Shown here one piece after another: positions 36,622-44,036 of a DNA stretch of 64,000 nucleotides; position 1 is the stretch's first letter; every line of letters begins with the position of its first letter. This DNA comes from Bacteroidetes bacterium HGW-Bacteroidetes-16 (GTDB lineage: Bacteria > Bacteroidota > Bacteroidia > Bacteroidales > F082). The notes under the pieces are model-generated. The model was not told where the DNA came from. It saw only the letters and a program-made list of their open reading frames with translations, and did not search any database. Made by a program: the position numbers and the translations under genes. Location: positions 62,001-126,000 of the forward strand of contig PHDN01000007.1 in the NCBI GenBank assembly GCA_002840975.1, given 5' to 3'.

Positions 36622-36649
36622 ACAATCATTCGATTTAAGTGAGAACGCC

Positions 36650-36658
36650 TACTTTTGT
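36650..36658 (+). promoter_or_regulatory. Candidate -7 promoter element for the thioesterase gene
   Basis: TACTTTTGT matches TAnnTTTGY and sits 14 bp before the ATG at 36673, giving a leader of only about 9 nt. No -33 element is clear. Confidence 0.4.
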
Positions 36659-36672
36659 ACAAAAATAATAAA

Positions 36673-37071
36673 ATGGATGAAGTTTTTAGTCTCGATTTTA
36701 AAGTCCGCGACTACGAATGCGATTTGCAGGGAGTAGTCAACAACGCCAACTACCAGCACTACCTCGAACACACACGCCACGAATACCTGGAGCACATAGG
36801 CATCGATTTTGCTAAACTTGCAGACGAGGGTACCATGTTGGTGGTGAAACGCATTGAGATGGATTATCATTTTCCGCTGCGCAGCCGCGACTACTTTCAA
36901 GTAGATTGCCGGCTCGAAAGAATTTCACCATTGAGGTTTGGATTTGTACAGAACATTGTCCGTTTACCGGATATGAAACCAATCGTGGCAGCTAAAGTCA
37001 TAGGCACCTCCATCAACCGGCAGGGGAGACCCTTTTTGCCGCCGGAGATTGATCGGGCTTTTTCTTTGTAG
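36673..37071 (+). CDS. Acyl-CoA thioesterase (4-hydroxybenzoyl-CoA thioesterase/YbgC family, hotdog fold)
   Basis: A 132-residue single hotdog-domain protein. The motif DLQGVVNNANYQHYLEHTRHEYL contains the position of the catalytic acidic residue; canonical family members have DxxGHVxxxxY, and here VVNNANY is typical of the Bacteroidota group. It should hydrolyse short acyl-CoAs. A TTG start six codons upstream (36655) would overlap the promoter element, so I use the ATG at 36673. The name of the family should not be read as a link to the aromatic cluster 30 kb away. Confidence 0.85.
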   Translation: MDEVFSLDFKVRDYECDLQGVVNNANYQHYLEHTRHEYLEHIGIDFAKLADEGTMLVVKRIEMDYHFPLRSRDYFQVDCRLERISPLRFGFVQNIVRLPDMKPIVAAKVIGTSINRQGRPFLPPEIDRAFSL

Positions 37072-37394
37072 AAGAGGATTACAGGGAAGCTGGGAGTCGG
37101 AAGCCGGGAGTCGGAAGTCGGGAGTCGGAAGTCGGGAAATGGGAGCCGGGAGCCGAGAGATGGAAGTCATGAGACGCGTGCCTGCCGGCGAAGCGGGGAA
37201 GGCGTGCCTGACCCGTAGGCAGTGGAGTAGGGGTTACAAAGTCAATCATTTTTCAAGTTATTCTATCCTTACCCACTTAAATCAACATCTAGACTTTTTT
37301 TTTAAATCAAATGAACCCATGATGAATTAAAAATATTTATATCTTTGCAGCCCTTAAAAATAGTATTAATTAAAAAGAAAGTAAGGTATTAGCT
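37072..37394. repeat. Spacer with GGGAGTCGGAAGTC tandem tract and rpsU promoter
   Basis: Positions about 37087-37165 are built from imperfect 7-8 nt units, alternating GGGAGTC and GGAAGTC/GGAAGCC, followed by two GCGTGCCTG words (37179 and 37202). No gene. A perfect -7 element TATCTTTGC (37340-37348) precedes rpsU with a leader of about 40 nt. Confidence 0.65.
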
Positions 37395-37592
37395 ATGATT
37401 ATCATTCCTGTTAAAGAGGGTGAAAACATCGACAGAGCCCTAAAACGTTACAAACGTAAGTTTGAAAAAACCGGCGCAATGCGTGAGCTGCGTGCCCGTC
37501 AGCGCTTCGATAAACCTTCCGTTGTAAACCGTGAGCAAAAACTCAAAGCCATTTACGTTCAATCGCTCCGTCAAGCTGATATGGGTTTATAA
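37395..37592 (+). CDS. rpsU: 30S ribosomal protein S21
   Basis: A 65-residue basic protein with the S21 pattern (EGENIDRALKRYKRKFEKTG, then RARQRFDKPSVVNREQK). It is part of the small subunit and in Bacteroidota helps occlude the anti-Shine-Dalgarno sequence of 16S rRNA, in line with the weak ribosome binding sites here. Followed by a xer recombinase and hpf, a gene order common in this phylum. Confidence 0.96.
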   Translation: MIIIPVKEGENIDRALKRYKRKFEKTGAMRELRARQRFDKPSVVNREQKLKAIYVQSLRQADMGL

Positions 37593-37622
37593 ACCCGATT
37601 AGGGAAAATTAACAGAAGAAAT

Positions 37623-37653
37623 TTTGAATCCGGGTTAATTTAGTTTATCTTTG
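37623..37653 (+). promoter_or_regulatory. Candidate promoter for the xer recombinase gene
   Basis: TTTG (37623-37626), 19-nt spacer, TATCTTTG (37646-37653): both Bacteroidota elements at a good distance. Transcription would begin near 37659, 21 nt before the ATG at 37680. Confidence 0.55.
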
Positions 37654-37679
37654 GTTCAGGATTTCTTCTTTTTTTGCCC

Positions 37680-38570
37680 ATGACAAAAACTAAGTTTGTT
37701 CAATACCTTCAGTTAGAGAAACGATATTCAGCACACACCGTTGTGGCCTATCAAACTGATTTGGATTCCTTTACAGAATATCTTACTTCCCACTACGCAC
37801 TTTCTAATCCTGAAGAGTCCACTCGTGATATGATCCGCTCCTGGGTGATGACACTCATGGAACAAGGATTTTCTGCCACTTCTGTGAACAGAAAGCTCAG
37901 TACATTAAAAACCTACTATCATTTTCTTCTCCGGCAAGGCATTGTTTCTTTCAATCCGGTAAAAGCCATCCAGTCGTTAAAAACACCCAAGCGCCTGCCG
38001 GTATATATTGAGGAAGAACAACTTTCCGTTGCCCTTGATAAGGAGACTAAGCATCCGGAGAATTTTCCGGCCATTCGCGACCACATTGTTCTTGAATTGC
38101 TGTATGCAACAGGTATGCGCAGGAGCGAATTGACCGAACTCCGCCAGGGGTCTATCGATACCGATCAGGCTGCACTTAAAGTACGGGGTAAACGAAATAA
38201 AGAACGGTTAATTCCGTTATCAAAACAGATGTTGGAACAATTACTGGCTTATTTGGAGATGAAGAGAAAGACTTTTGAAGATGTCAACGATTATTTGATA
38301 GTGACCAACAGAGGCCAAAAAGCTTATCCTGAATTAATATATCATATCGCCCATCGGGCTCTCGACGGCGTTTCGTCGAAGAGGAAAAGCCCACATGTAT
38401 TGCGGCATAGTTTCGCCACCCATCTCCTTAACAGGGGTGCCGAATTGAACACCATTAAAGAATTACTTGGCCACGCGAGTCTGGCAGCAACACAAGTATA
38501 CACGCACAGCACTATTGAACAACTAAAGACTATTTATCACGAAGCCCATCCACGGGCCAAACTTAAATAA
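37680..38570 (+). CDS. xerC: Tyrosine recombinase of the XerC/XerD type
   Basis: A 296-residue site-specific recombinase likely to resolve chromosome dimers at dif. The N-terminal SAM-like core-binding domain covers about 1-90. The catalytic domain shows Arg in ATGMRRSELTEL, Lys in RGKRNKERLIPL, HVLRHSFATHLL, and LGHASLAATQVYTH with the nucleophilic Tyr. The length and the housekeeping context (rpsU, hpf, tRNAs, tuf) argue against a phage or transposon integrase. I start at the ATG at 37680, two codons inside a TTG-initiated frame. Whether it is the C or D paralogue is not decidable here. Confidence 0.88.
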   Translation: MTKTKFVQYLQLEKRYSAHTVVAYQTDLDSFTEYLTSHYALSNPEESTRDMIRSWVMTLMEQGFSATSVNRKLSTLKTYYHFLLRQGIVSFNPVKAIQSLKTPKRLPVYIEEEQLSVALDKETKHPENFPAIRDHIVLELLYATGMRRSELTELRQGSIDTDQAALKVRGKRNKERLIPLSKQMLEQLLAYLEMKRKTFEDVNDYLIVTNRGQKAYPELIYHIAHRALDGVSSKRKSPHVLRHSFATHLLNRGAELNTIKELLGHASLAATQVYTHSTIEQLKTIYHEAHPRAKLK

Positions 38571-38583
38571 TGGAGGAATGACT

Positions 38584-38880
38584 ATGAAAGTAAACATCAC
38601 CTCGGTTCATTTTAAAACCGACACCAAACTTGAAAACTTCATTGAGAAGAAAGTTGAAAAACTTTCAGGATTGTATGAAGGAGTCATCGGGACAGAAGTC
38701 ACGTTGAAACTCGACAAGACTGAGACCAGGGAGAACAAGATTGCTGAGATCCGGATGCAAATCCCAGGTTATGACTTATATGCGAAGAAGCAAAGCAAGA
38801 CCTTTGAAGAGGCGGCAGACACGGCTATCGATGCGCTAAAGAAGCAGTTAGAGAAGTATAAAGGCAGATTGAAAAAATAA
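38584..38880 (+). CDS. hpf: Ribosome hibernation promoting factor / RaiA family
   Basis: A 98-residue short HPF that binds the 30S subunit and stabilises inactive ribosomes in stationary phase. The family pattern is seen in VHFKTDTKLENFIEKKVEKL, KIAEIRMQIPG and the basic tail KKQLEKYKGRLKK. Two in-frame ATGs exist at 38578 and 38584. A GGAGG sequence at 38572-38576 is 7 nt from the second but only 1 nt from the first, so the second is chosen. Confidence 0.92.
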   Translation: MKVNITSVHFKTDTKLENFIEKKVEKLSGLYEGVIGTEVTLKLDKTETRENKIAEIRMQIPGYDLYAKKQSKTFEEAADTAIDALKKQLEKYKGRLKK

Positions 38881-38902
38881 ATTGTTTTTTTATCACAAAT
38901 TC

Positions 38903-38935
38903 TTTGGTAGTTAAAACTAAAGTATATATTTTTGC
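38903..38935 (+). promoter_or_regulatory. Promoter of the tRNA-tuf operon
   Basis: TTTG (38903-38906), 20-nt spacer, TATTTTTGC (38927-38935): an excellent match to the Bacteroidota consensus. The start site would be near 38941, about 90 bp before the first tRNA. The last two bases of the -7 element are also the first two of the terminator stem described next. Confidence 0.75.
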
Positions 38936-38970
38936 AGACCTTTTTAAACAGGGGTCTGCATTTTTTTTTT
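38934..38970 (+). terminator. Terminator after hpf, overlapping the tRNA-tuf promoter
   Basis: Stem GCAGACC (38934-38940) with GGTCTGC (38953-38959), 12-nt loop, then A and ten T residues. It should stop transcripts coming from hpf. RNAs starting at the tRNA promoter begin after the 5' arm and would not form the stem. Confidence 0.7.
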
Positions 38971-39033
38971 GCAGAGGCAGTTCTGACAGTAATGATGATC
39001 AAGATAACAATACGAATTGTTTGATTGAGTAGT

Positions 39034-39107
39034 GCCAGTATAGCTCAGTTGGCCAGAGCAGCTGATTTGTAATCAGCTGGTCGGGGGTTCGAATCCCTCT
39101 ACTGGCT
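39034..39107 (+). tRNA. tRNA-Thr (anticodon TGT)
   Basis: 74 nt, acceptor GCCAGTA paired with TACTGGC, anticodon loop TTTGTAA, T arm GGGGGTTCGAATCCCTC. The CCA end is not encoded. Confidence 0.95.
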
Positions 39108-39129
39108 CAGTTCGTAAACATGTTGAAAT

Positions 39130-39211
39130 GGGGAGATACCGAAGCGGTCAAACGGGGCAGACTGTAAATCTGTTGGCTCAGCCTTCGGAGGTTCGAATCC
39201 TCCTCTCCCCA
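39130..39211 (+). tRNA. tRNA-Tyr (anticodon GTA)
   Basis: 82 nt with a long variable arm as usual for bacterial tRNA-Tyr. Acceptor GGGGAGA/TCTCCCC, anticodon GTA within GACTGTAAATCT. CCA not encoded. Confidence 0.95.
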
Positions 39212-39319
39212 CAATTAGGCAAAAAGGCTAAAGTTAAAAGGCCAAAGATAGAAAGGACAGATCAGTTGATTTTTCACCGCAACCTGTTATCTTTTTTCTT
39301 CTTACTTTAAACTTGAAAA

Positions 39320-39392
39320 GCGGGAATAGCTCATTTGGTAGAGCGACAGCCTTCCAAGCTGTAGGTGGTCGGTTCGAGCCCGATTTCCCGCT
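39320..39392 (+). tRNA. tRNA-Gly (anticodon TCC)
   Basis: 73 nt, acceptor GCGGGAA/TTCCCGC, anticodon TCC in CAGCCTTCCAAGCTG. The 108 bp before it (39212-39319) contain no gene. CCA not encoded. Confidence 0.95.
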
Positions 39393-39400
39393 CAAATTTT

Positions 39401-39472
39401 GCCGGGGTAGCTCAGGGGTAGAGCGCTTCCTTGGTAAGGAAGAGGTCATGAGTTCAATTCTCATCCTCGGCT
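39401..39472 (+). tRNA. tRNA-Thr (anticodon GGT)
   Basis: 72 nt, acceptor GCCGGGG with CCTCGGC (one G-T pair), anticodon GGT in CTTCCTTGGTAAGGAAG. Only 8 bp after tRNA-Gly, so processed from one precursor. CCA not encoded. Confidence 0.95.
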
Positions 39473-39545
39473 CATTTTTTTATTGATTAAATTGAAACTG
39501 AAAAGAAGAATACGAATCTCATTTACATTAAAATAAGTTATTGAT

Positions 39546-40733
39546 ATGGCTAAAGCAAAATTCGACCGTTCCAAACCACACGTAAATATTGGAACAATTG
39601 GACACGTTGACCACGGCAAAACGACTTTGACAGCCGCTATTACGCTTTCCTTACAAGCTGATGGTTTGGCTGAATTTGCGTCTTTTGACTCAATCGACAA
39701 CGCTCCTGAAGAAAGAGAAAGGGGTATTACTATTAATACTGCTCACGTTGAATACTCGACGAAAAATCGTCACTACGCTCACGTTGACTGTCCCGGTCAC
39801 GCTGACTACGTAAAAAATATGGTTACCGGTGCTGCCCAAATGGACGGTGCTATTATCGTTGTTGCCGCTACCGATGGTCCTATGCCACAAACCCGCGAGC
39901 ACATCTTGCTTGCCCGTCAGGTTGGTGTACCCCGTCTGGTTGTTTTTATGAACAAAGTAGACATGGTCGACGATGAAGAGTTGCTCGAACTGGTTGAAAT
40001 GGAAATCAGGGATTTGCTTACCTTCTATGAATTTGACGGTGAAAACACTCCTGTTATCCAAGGTTCAGCACTTGGTGCCTTAAATTCAGAACCAAAATGG
40101 GTTGAAAAAATCCATGAACTCATGGATGCTTGTGATACTTGGATTCCACTTCCAACCCGCGAGCAGGACAAACCTTTCCTGATGCCTGTTGAAGACGTAT
40201 TCTCGATTACCGGTCGTGGAACAGTTGCCACCGGTAGAATCGAAACAGGGGTTATTCATACCGGCGATCCTGTTGACATCATTGGTATGGGAGCGGAAAA
40301 GCTGAAATCAGTTGTAACGGGTGTTGAAATGTTTCGCAAAATCCTGGATGAAGGACAAGCTGGTGACAACGCCGGTCTGTTGCTTCGTGGTATTGATAAG
40401 GACAGTATCCGTCGTGGTATGGTTATCATCAAACCAGGTAGCGTAACTCCTCATAAAAATATCAAAGCAGAGGTTTATATCCTGAAAAAAGAAGAAGGTG
40501 GCCGCCACACTCCATTCCACAACAGATACCGTCCTCAGTTCTACTTCCGTACAACTGATGTAACAGGTGAAATTATGTTACCTGAAGGTGTTGAGATGGT
40601 AATGCCAGGCGACAACCTGACAGTAGAGATTCATTTGATTGCTGAAATCGCCATGAACAAAGGTCTTCGCTTCGCAATTCGTGAAGGTGGTCGTACCGTT
40701 GGTGCAGGTCAGGTAACAGAAATCCTTGAATAA
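39546..40733 (+). CDS. tuf: Elongation factor Tu
   Basis: A 395-residue GTPase that brings aminoacyl-tRNA to the ribosome. G1 [10 protein letters not shown]3 DCPGHADY, G4 NKVDM and the effector [12 protein letters not shown] are intact; C-terminal [15 protein letters not shown] is typical. It is embedded between tRNA genes, the usual Bacteroidota order. Confidence 0.98.
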   Translation: MAKAKFDRSKPHVNIGTIGHVDHGKTTLTAAITLSLQADGLAEFASFDSIDNAPEERERGITINTAHVEYSTKNRHYAHVDCPGHADYVKNMVTGAAQMDGAIIVVAATDGPMPQTREHILLARQVGVPRLVVFMNKVDMVDDEELLELVEMEIRDLLTFYEFDGENTPVIQGSALGALNSEPKWVEKIHELMDACDTWIPLPTREQDKPFLMPVEDVFSITGRGTVATGRIETGVIHTGDPVDIIGMGAEKLKSVVTGVEMFRKILDEGQAGDNAGLLLRGIDKDSIRRGMVIIKPGSVTPHKNIKAEVYILKKEEGGRHTPFHNRYRPQFYFRTTDVTGEIMLPEGVEMVMPGDNLTVEIHLIAEIAMNKGLRFAIREGGRTVGAGQVTEILE

Positions 40734-40761
40734 TCTCGTTGTAAAATAAATATAAATGGGA

Positions 40762-40799
40762 AAAACCGGGATAACTCTTGTTAGGGGGATACCGGTTTT
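40762..40799 (+). other. Hairpin between tuf and tRNA-Trp
   Basis: Inverted repeat AAAACCGG (40762-40769) and CCGGTTTT (40792-40799) around 22 nt. With TTTT at the end of the stem it may act as a partial terminator or as a processing signal ahead of tRNA-Trp. Confidence 0.45.
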
Positions 40800-40807
40800 G
40801 ACCGCAC

Positions 40808-40880
40808 ACGGGTGTAGCTCAATTGGTAGAGTGGCGGTCTCCAAAACCGTAGGTTGTGGGTTCGACTCCTACCACCCGTG
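40808..40880 (+). tRNA. tRNA-Trp (anticodon CCA)
   Basis: 73 nt, acceptor ACGGGTG/CACCCGT with discriminator G, anticodon CCA in CGGTCTCCAAAACCG. Followed by secE after 18 bp. CCA not fully encoded. Confidence 0.95.
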
Positions 40881-40898
40881 CAGATTAAATTTTCTCAA

Positions 40899-41096
40899 AT
40901 GGCAAAGTTCAGTATCAGCAACTATTTTAATGAAAGTTATGACGAGTGGATGCATAAAGTATCCTGGCCAACATGGAGTGAGCTGCAGAACAGCGCAATC
41001 GTAGTATCCGTTGCTTCCCTTATAATCGCAATTGTGGTTTATTTGATGGATATTTCGTTTTCCAGCGTATTGGAGCGTTTCTACGGGTTGTTTTAA
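40899..41096 (+). CDS. secE: Preprotein translocase subunit SecE
   Basis: A 65-residue single-span membrane protein of the SecYEG channel. The conserved amphipathic region is KVSWPTWSELQNS and the membrane helix about 31-50. The short one-helix form is normal outside Enterobacteria. Start is the ATG at 40899; the frame is open further upstream through the tRNA. Followed by nusG. Confidence 0.95.
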   Translation: MAKFSISNYFNESYDEWMHKVSWPTWSELQNSAIVVSVASLIIAIVVYLMDISFSSVLERFYGLF

Positions 41097-41178
41097 CCTA
41101 TAGCATTGTTTCAGCACGATAGCTGTTCAATTTATTATATAATTAACTGTTTATAACTATTCACAACACACCTGCAAA

Positions 41179-41724
41179 ATGACCGAGCAATCAGGAAAAA
41201 AATGGTACGTTGTTAGAGCGATTAGTGGTAAAGAGAAAAAGGTGAAAGAATACCTTGAAAGTGAGATTTCAAATCTCAAACTGCAAGACTATATTAGCCA
41301 GGTTCTCATTCCCACTGAAAAGATCTATCAAATCCGTAAAGGGAAAAAAGTGAGCAAAGAGCGAAACTATTTTCCCGGTTATGTCCTGATTGAGGCAGAG
41401 TTGTCGGGAGAAATCCCACACATCATCAAAAATGTACCCAATGTTCTTGGATTTCTGGGCTCGCATGGCGAACCCGAACCCATCAGGGCTTCTGAGGTAA
41501 AACGGATTTTAGGTAAAGTGGACGAACTCGCCGAATTAGGCGAAGAAGTCAACATCCCCTATATTATAGGTGAAACCGTAACCGTCGTCGATGGACCTTT
41601 TAATAGTTTCAGCGGTGTGATCGAAGAAATCAATGAGGAGAAAAAGAAACTCAAGGTCATGGTGAAAATTTTTGGTAGGAAAACACCTCTGGAGTTGGGA
41701 TTTATGCAAGTGGAAAAGGAATAG
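41179..41724 (+). CDS. nusG: Transcription termination/antitermination protein NusG
   Basis: A 181-residue NusG: N-terminal NGN domain (WYVVRAISGKEKKVKEYLE) that binds RNA polymerase, and a C-terminal KOW domain (ETVTVVDGPFNSFSGVIEEIN) that contacts Rho or ribosomal S10. Ends VFGRKTPLELGF-like as usual (KIFGRKTPLELGF). Followed by rplK after 36 bp. Confidence 0.97.
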   Translation: MTEQSGKKWYVVRAISGKEKKVKEYLESEISNLKLQDYISQVLIPTEKIYQIRKGKKVSKERNYFPGYVLIEAELSGEIPHIIKNVPNVLGFLGSHGEPEPIRASEVKRILGKVDELAELGEEVNIPYIIGETVTVVDGPFNSFSGVIEEINEEKKKLKVMVKIFGRKTPLELGFMQVEKE

Positions 41725-41760
41725 TGTAGACGTAATCAAAATTTTAAACGTTGGTTTAAA

Positions 41761-42204
41761 ATGGCAAAAGAAATTAGTGGATTAATTAAATTACAGATCA
41801 AGGGGGGGGCCGCGAATCCTTCTCCGCCCGTAGGTCCGGCATTGGGTGCCAAAGGGGTAAACATCATGGAGTTCTGTAAACAGTTTAATGCTCGTACGCA
41901 GGAGCAAGCCGGTAAGGTAACTCCTGTGATCATTACTGTTTATAAGGATAAATCCTTCGATTTTATCATCAAAACACCCCCGGTAGCGGTTCAGATTATG
42001 GAAATAGCTAAATTGAAAAAAGGCTCCGCTGAACCAAACCGTGATAAAGTCGCTACCATTACCTGGGAACAGGTGAAAGACATTGCTGAAGGCAAGATGA
42101 AAGACTTAAATGCTTTCACCTTAGAATCAGCTATGACAATGGTGGCCGGCACAGCCAGAAGCATGGGCGTGAGAGTGAAAGGCGATTTCCCTTCACATGT
42201 TTAA
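41761..42204 (+). CDS. rplK: 50S ribosomal protein L11
   Basis: A 147-residue L11, part of the GTPase-associated centre. Recognised by [38 protein letters not shown] and the C-terminal rRNA-binding part [13 protein letters not shown]. It forms a unit with rplA 27 bp downstream. Confidence 0.98.
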   Translation: MAKEISGLIKLQIKGGAANPSPPVGPALGAKGVNIMEFCKQFNARTQEQAGKVTPVIITVYKDKSFDFIIKTPPVAVQIMEIAKLKKGSAEPNRDKVATITWEQVKDIAEGKMKDLNAFTLESAMTMVAGTARSMGVRVKGDFPSHV

Positions 42205-42231
42205 ATACACATCTGTTAACAGGAGAAGAAT

Positions 42232-42933
42232 ATGGCAAAATTGACCAAAAAACACAAAGAAGCTTTAGCCAAATTCGAAAAAAATAAAGAGTACTCCTTG
42301 GCAGAAGCGGTTGAAGTAGTGAGGAAAATTTCCTACACCAAGTTCGACCCTTCAGTTGATGTTAGCGTTAGATTGGGCGTTGACCCGCGTAAAGCGAACC
42401 AAATGGTTCGTGGCTCTGTAACCCTGCCTCACGGCACAGGTAAAGACATTCGGGTTCTCGTTCTTTGTACACCTGACAAAGAGGAGGAAGCTAAAGCAGC
42501 AGGAGCTGACCATGTTGGACTGGACGATTATGTTCAGAAAATCAAGGAAGGCTGGACCGATATTGATGTGGTAATTACCATGCCAAGTGTGATGTCCAAG
42601 GTAGGTGCCTTAGGTAGGATTTTAGGCCCAAGGGGCTTAATGCCTAACCCAAAGACCGGTACCGTGACCATGGACATTGGTGATGCCGTTAGGGCATCGA
42701 AAGCTGGTAAAATCGACTTTAAAGTCGATAAGTATGGTATTATCCATTCGAGTGTCGGTAAACTAGGTTTTACCAGTGATAAATTAGTTGACAACGCTCG
42801 TGAGCTCGTCACTAACATTATCAAGCTTAAACCCTCGTCCTCAAAAGGAACTTACGTGAAAAGTATCTTTCTTTCGAGTACCATGAGTCCAGGTGTAAAA
42901 ATTGACGTTAAATCAGTAACCACTGCAGGTTAA
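42232..42933 (+). CDS. rplA: 50S ribosomal protein L1
   Basis: A 233-residue L1, forming the mobile stalk beside the E site and a translational autoregulator of the rplKA message in many bacteria. [19 protein letters not shown] is diagnostic. A GGAGAAG sequence precedes the ATG by 5 nt, one of the better ribosome binding sites in this block. Confidence 0.98.
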   Translation: MAKLTKKHKEALAKFEKNKEYSLAEAVEVVRKISYTKFDPSVDVSVRLGVDPRKANQMVRGSVTLPHGTGKDIRVLVLCTPDKEEEAKAAGADHVGLDDYVQKIKEGWTDIDVVITMPSVMSKVGALGRILGPRGLMPNPKTGTVTMDIGDAVRASKAGKIDFKVDKYGIIHSSVGKLGFTSDKLVDNARELVTNIIKLKPSSSKGTYVKSIFLSSTMSPGVKIDVKSVTTAG

Positions 42934-42945
42934 AATTCAGGAACT

Positions 42946-43467
42946 ATGAGAAAAGAAGAAAAAAAAGTACTCATCGAGTCCTTAACTCAGCAGTTGAAAG
43001 AGAACAACAATTTCTATTTAACTGATATTTCTACATTAAACGCAGAAGCCACCAGCAAACTCAGAAGGTTAAGTTTTAAAAGCAACATTAAAATTACTGT
43101 TGTTAAAAACACCTTACTGAAAAAGGCCATGGAAAATGTTGAAAAAGATTTTTCAGGACTTTATGTTGCTGTAAAAGGCCAGACCGCTGTTATGTTCAGT
43201 GACGCAGGGAATGCGCCTGCCCTTATGATTAAGGATTATAGAAAGAAAAGTGCTTATCCCATTCTTAAAGCCGCCTTTATTGAAGAAACGGTTTATTTGG
43301 GTGACGATCAGATCGACTTTCTTATTTCTATTAAATCGAAGAATGAACTGGTTGCCGATCTGATAGCCTTGTTGCAGTCACCTGCAAAGAATGTGATTTC
43401 TGCACTACAATCCGGCGGTCAAAAACTATCCGGAATTCTGGAAACCCTGAGTGAAAAAGGGAACTAA
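42946..43467 (+). CDS. rplJ: 50S ribosomal protein L10
   Basis: A 173-residue L10, the base of the L7/L12 stalk. N-terminal MRKEEKKVLIESLTQQLKEN, VVKNTLLKKAM and the C-terminal helix that binds L12 dimers are visible. Only 12 bp follow rplA, so there is no room for the long L10-binding leader known from E. coli. Confidence 0.97.
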   Translation: MRKEEKKVLIESLTQQLKENNNFYLTDISTLNAEATSKLRRLSFKSNIKITVVKNTLLKKAMENVEKDFSGLYVAVKGQTAVMFSDAGNAPALMIKDYRKKSAYPILKAAFIEETVYLGDDQIDFLISIKSKNELVADLIALLQSPAKNVISALQSGGQKLSGILETLSEKGN

Positions 43468-43525
43468 TAGTATATTATATTTGAGTTAAAGATTTATTAT
43501 TCAGAACATTAAAAAGTAAAATAAA

Positions 43526-43900
43526 ATGGCAGATTTAAAAGCATTTGCGGAACAACTGGTAAACTTAACTGTTAAAGAAGTTAACGAACTGGCGGCTATC
43601 CTTAAAAACGAATACGGAATTGAACCTGCAGCCGCGGCTGTAGCTATTGCTGGTCCTGCTGTCGCTGCTGAAGCGGTGGAAGAAGAGCAGACATCATTTG
43701 ATGTAATCCTCAAAGCTGCCGGTCAATCAAAATTGGCCGTAGTTAAATTGGTGAAAGAATTGACCAGTTTAGGATTGAAAGAGTCTAAAGAATTAGTTGA
43801 CTCCGCTCCAAAAGCAATTAAAGAAGGTGTAACTAAAGACGAAGCCAACGCACTGAAATCTCAGCTCGAAGAAGCTGGTGCAGAAGTTGAGATAAAATAA
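43526..43900 (+). CDS. rplL: 50S ribosomal protein L7/L12
   Basis: A 124-residue stalk protein. N-terminal dimerisation domain, alanine-rich hinge ([20 protein letters not shown]) and C-terminal factor-binding domain ([40 protein letters not shown]). Confidence 0.98.
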   Translation: MADLKAFAEQLVNLTVKEVNELAAILKNEYGIEPAAAAVAIAGPAVAAEAVEEEQTSFDVILKAAGQSKLAVVKLVKELTSLGLKESKELVDSAPKAIKEGVTKDEANALKSQLEEAGAEVEIK

Positions 43901-43927
43901 CATCTCAACTGTACACTAAAAGACGCT

Positions 43928-43956
43928 AACCTCTGCCCCAAATTGGGGTAGAGGTT
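43928..43956 (+). other. Hairpin between rplL and rpoB
   Basis: A 12-bp stem (AACCTCTGCCCC with GGGGTAGAGGTT, one G-T pair) and a 5-nt loop, without a T tract. Its place matches that of the attenuator and RNase III site of E. coli rplL-rpoB, so a role in setting polymerase level relative to ribosomal proteins is a reasonable guess. Confidence 0.6.
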
Positions 43957-44036
43957 TGCGCCTATATGCTCTTATATATCATTCTTTCAATTTAACTGGC
44001 TCAAAACCAGATCTTGTTAACTTAATACTGTAAGTC

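Noticed and set aside
36673-37071. Functional link between the 4-hydroxybenzoyl-CoA thioesterase family gene and the aromatic cluster
   Set aside because: The family name is generic for small hotdog thioesterases and the gene is 30 kb away with no shared regulation visible.
37680-38570. Mobile integrase reading of the tyrosine recombinase
   Set aside because: No att sites, no phage or transfer genes, and a conserved housekeeping context between rpsU and hpf; XerC/D is the simpler call.
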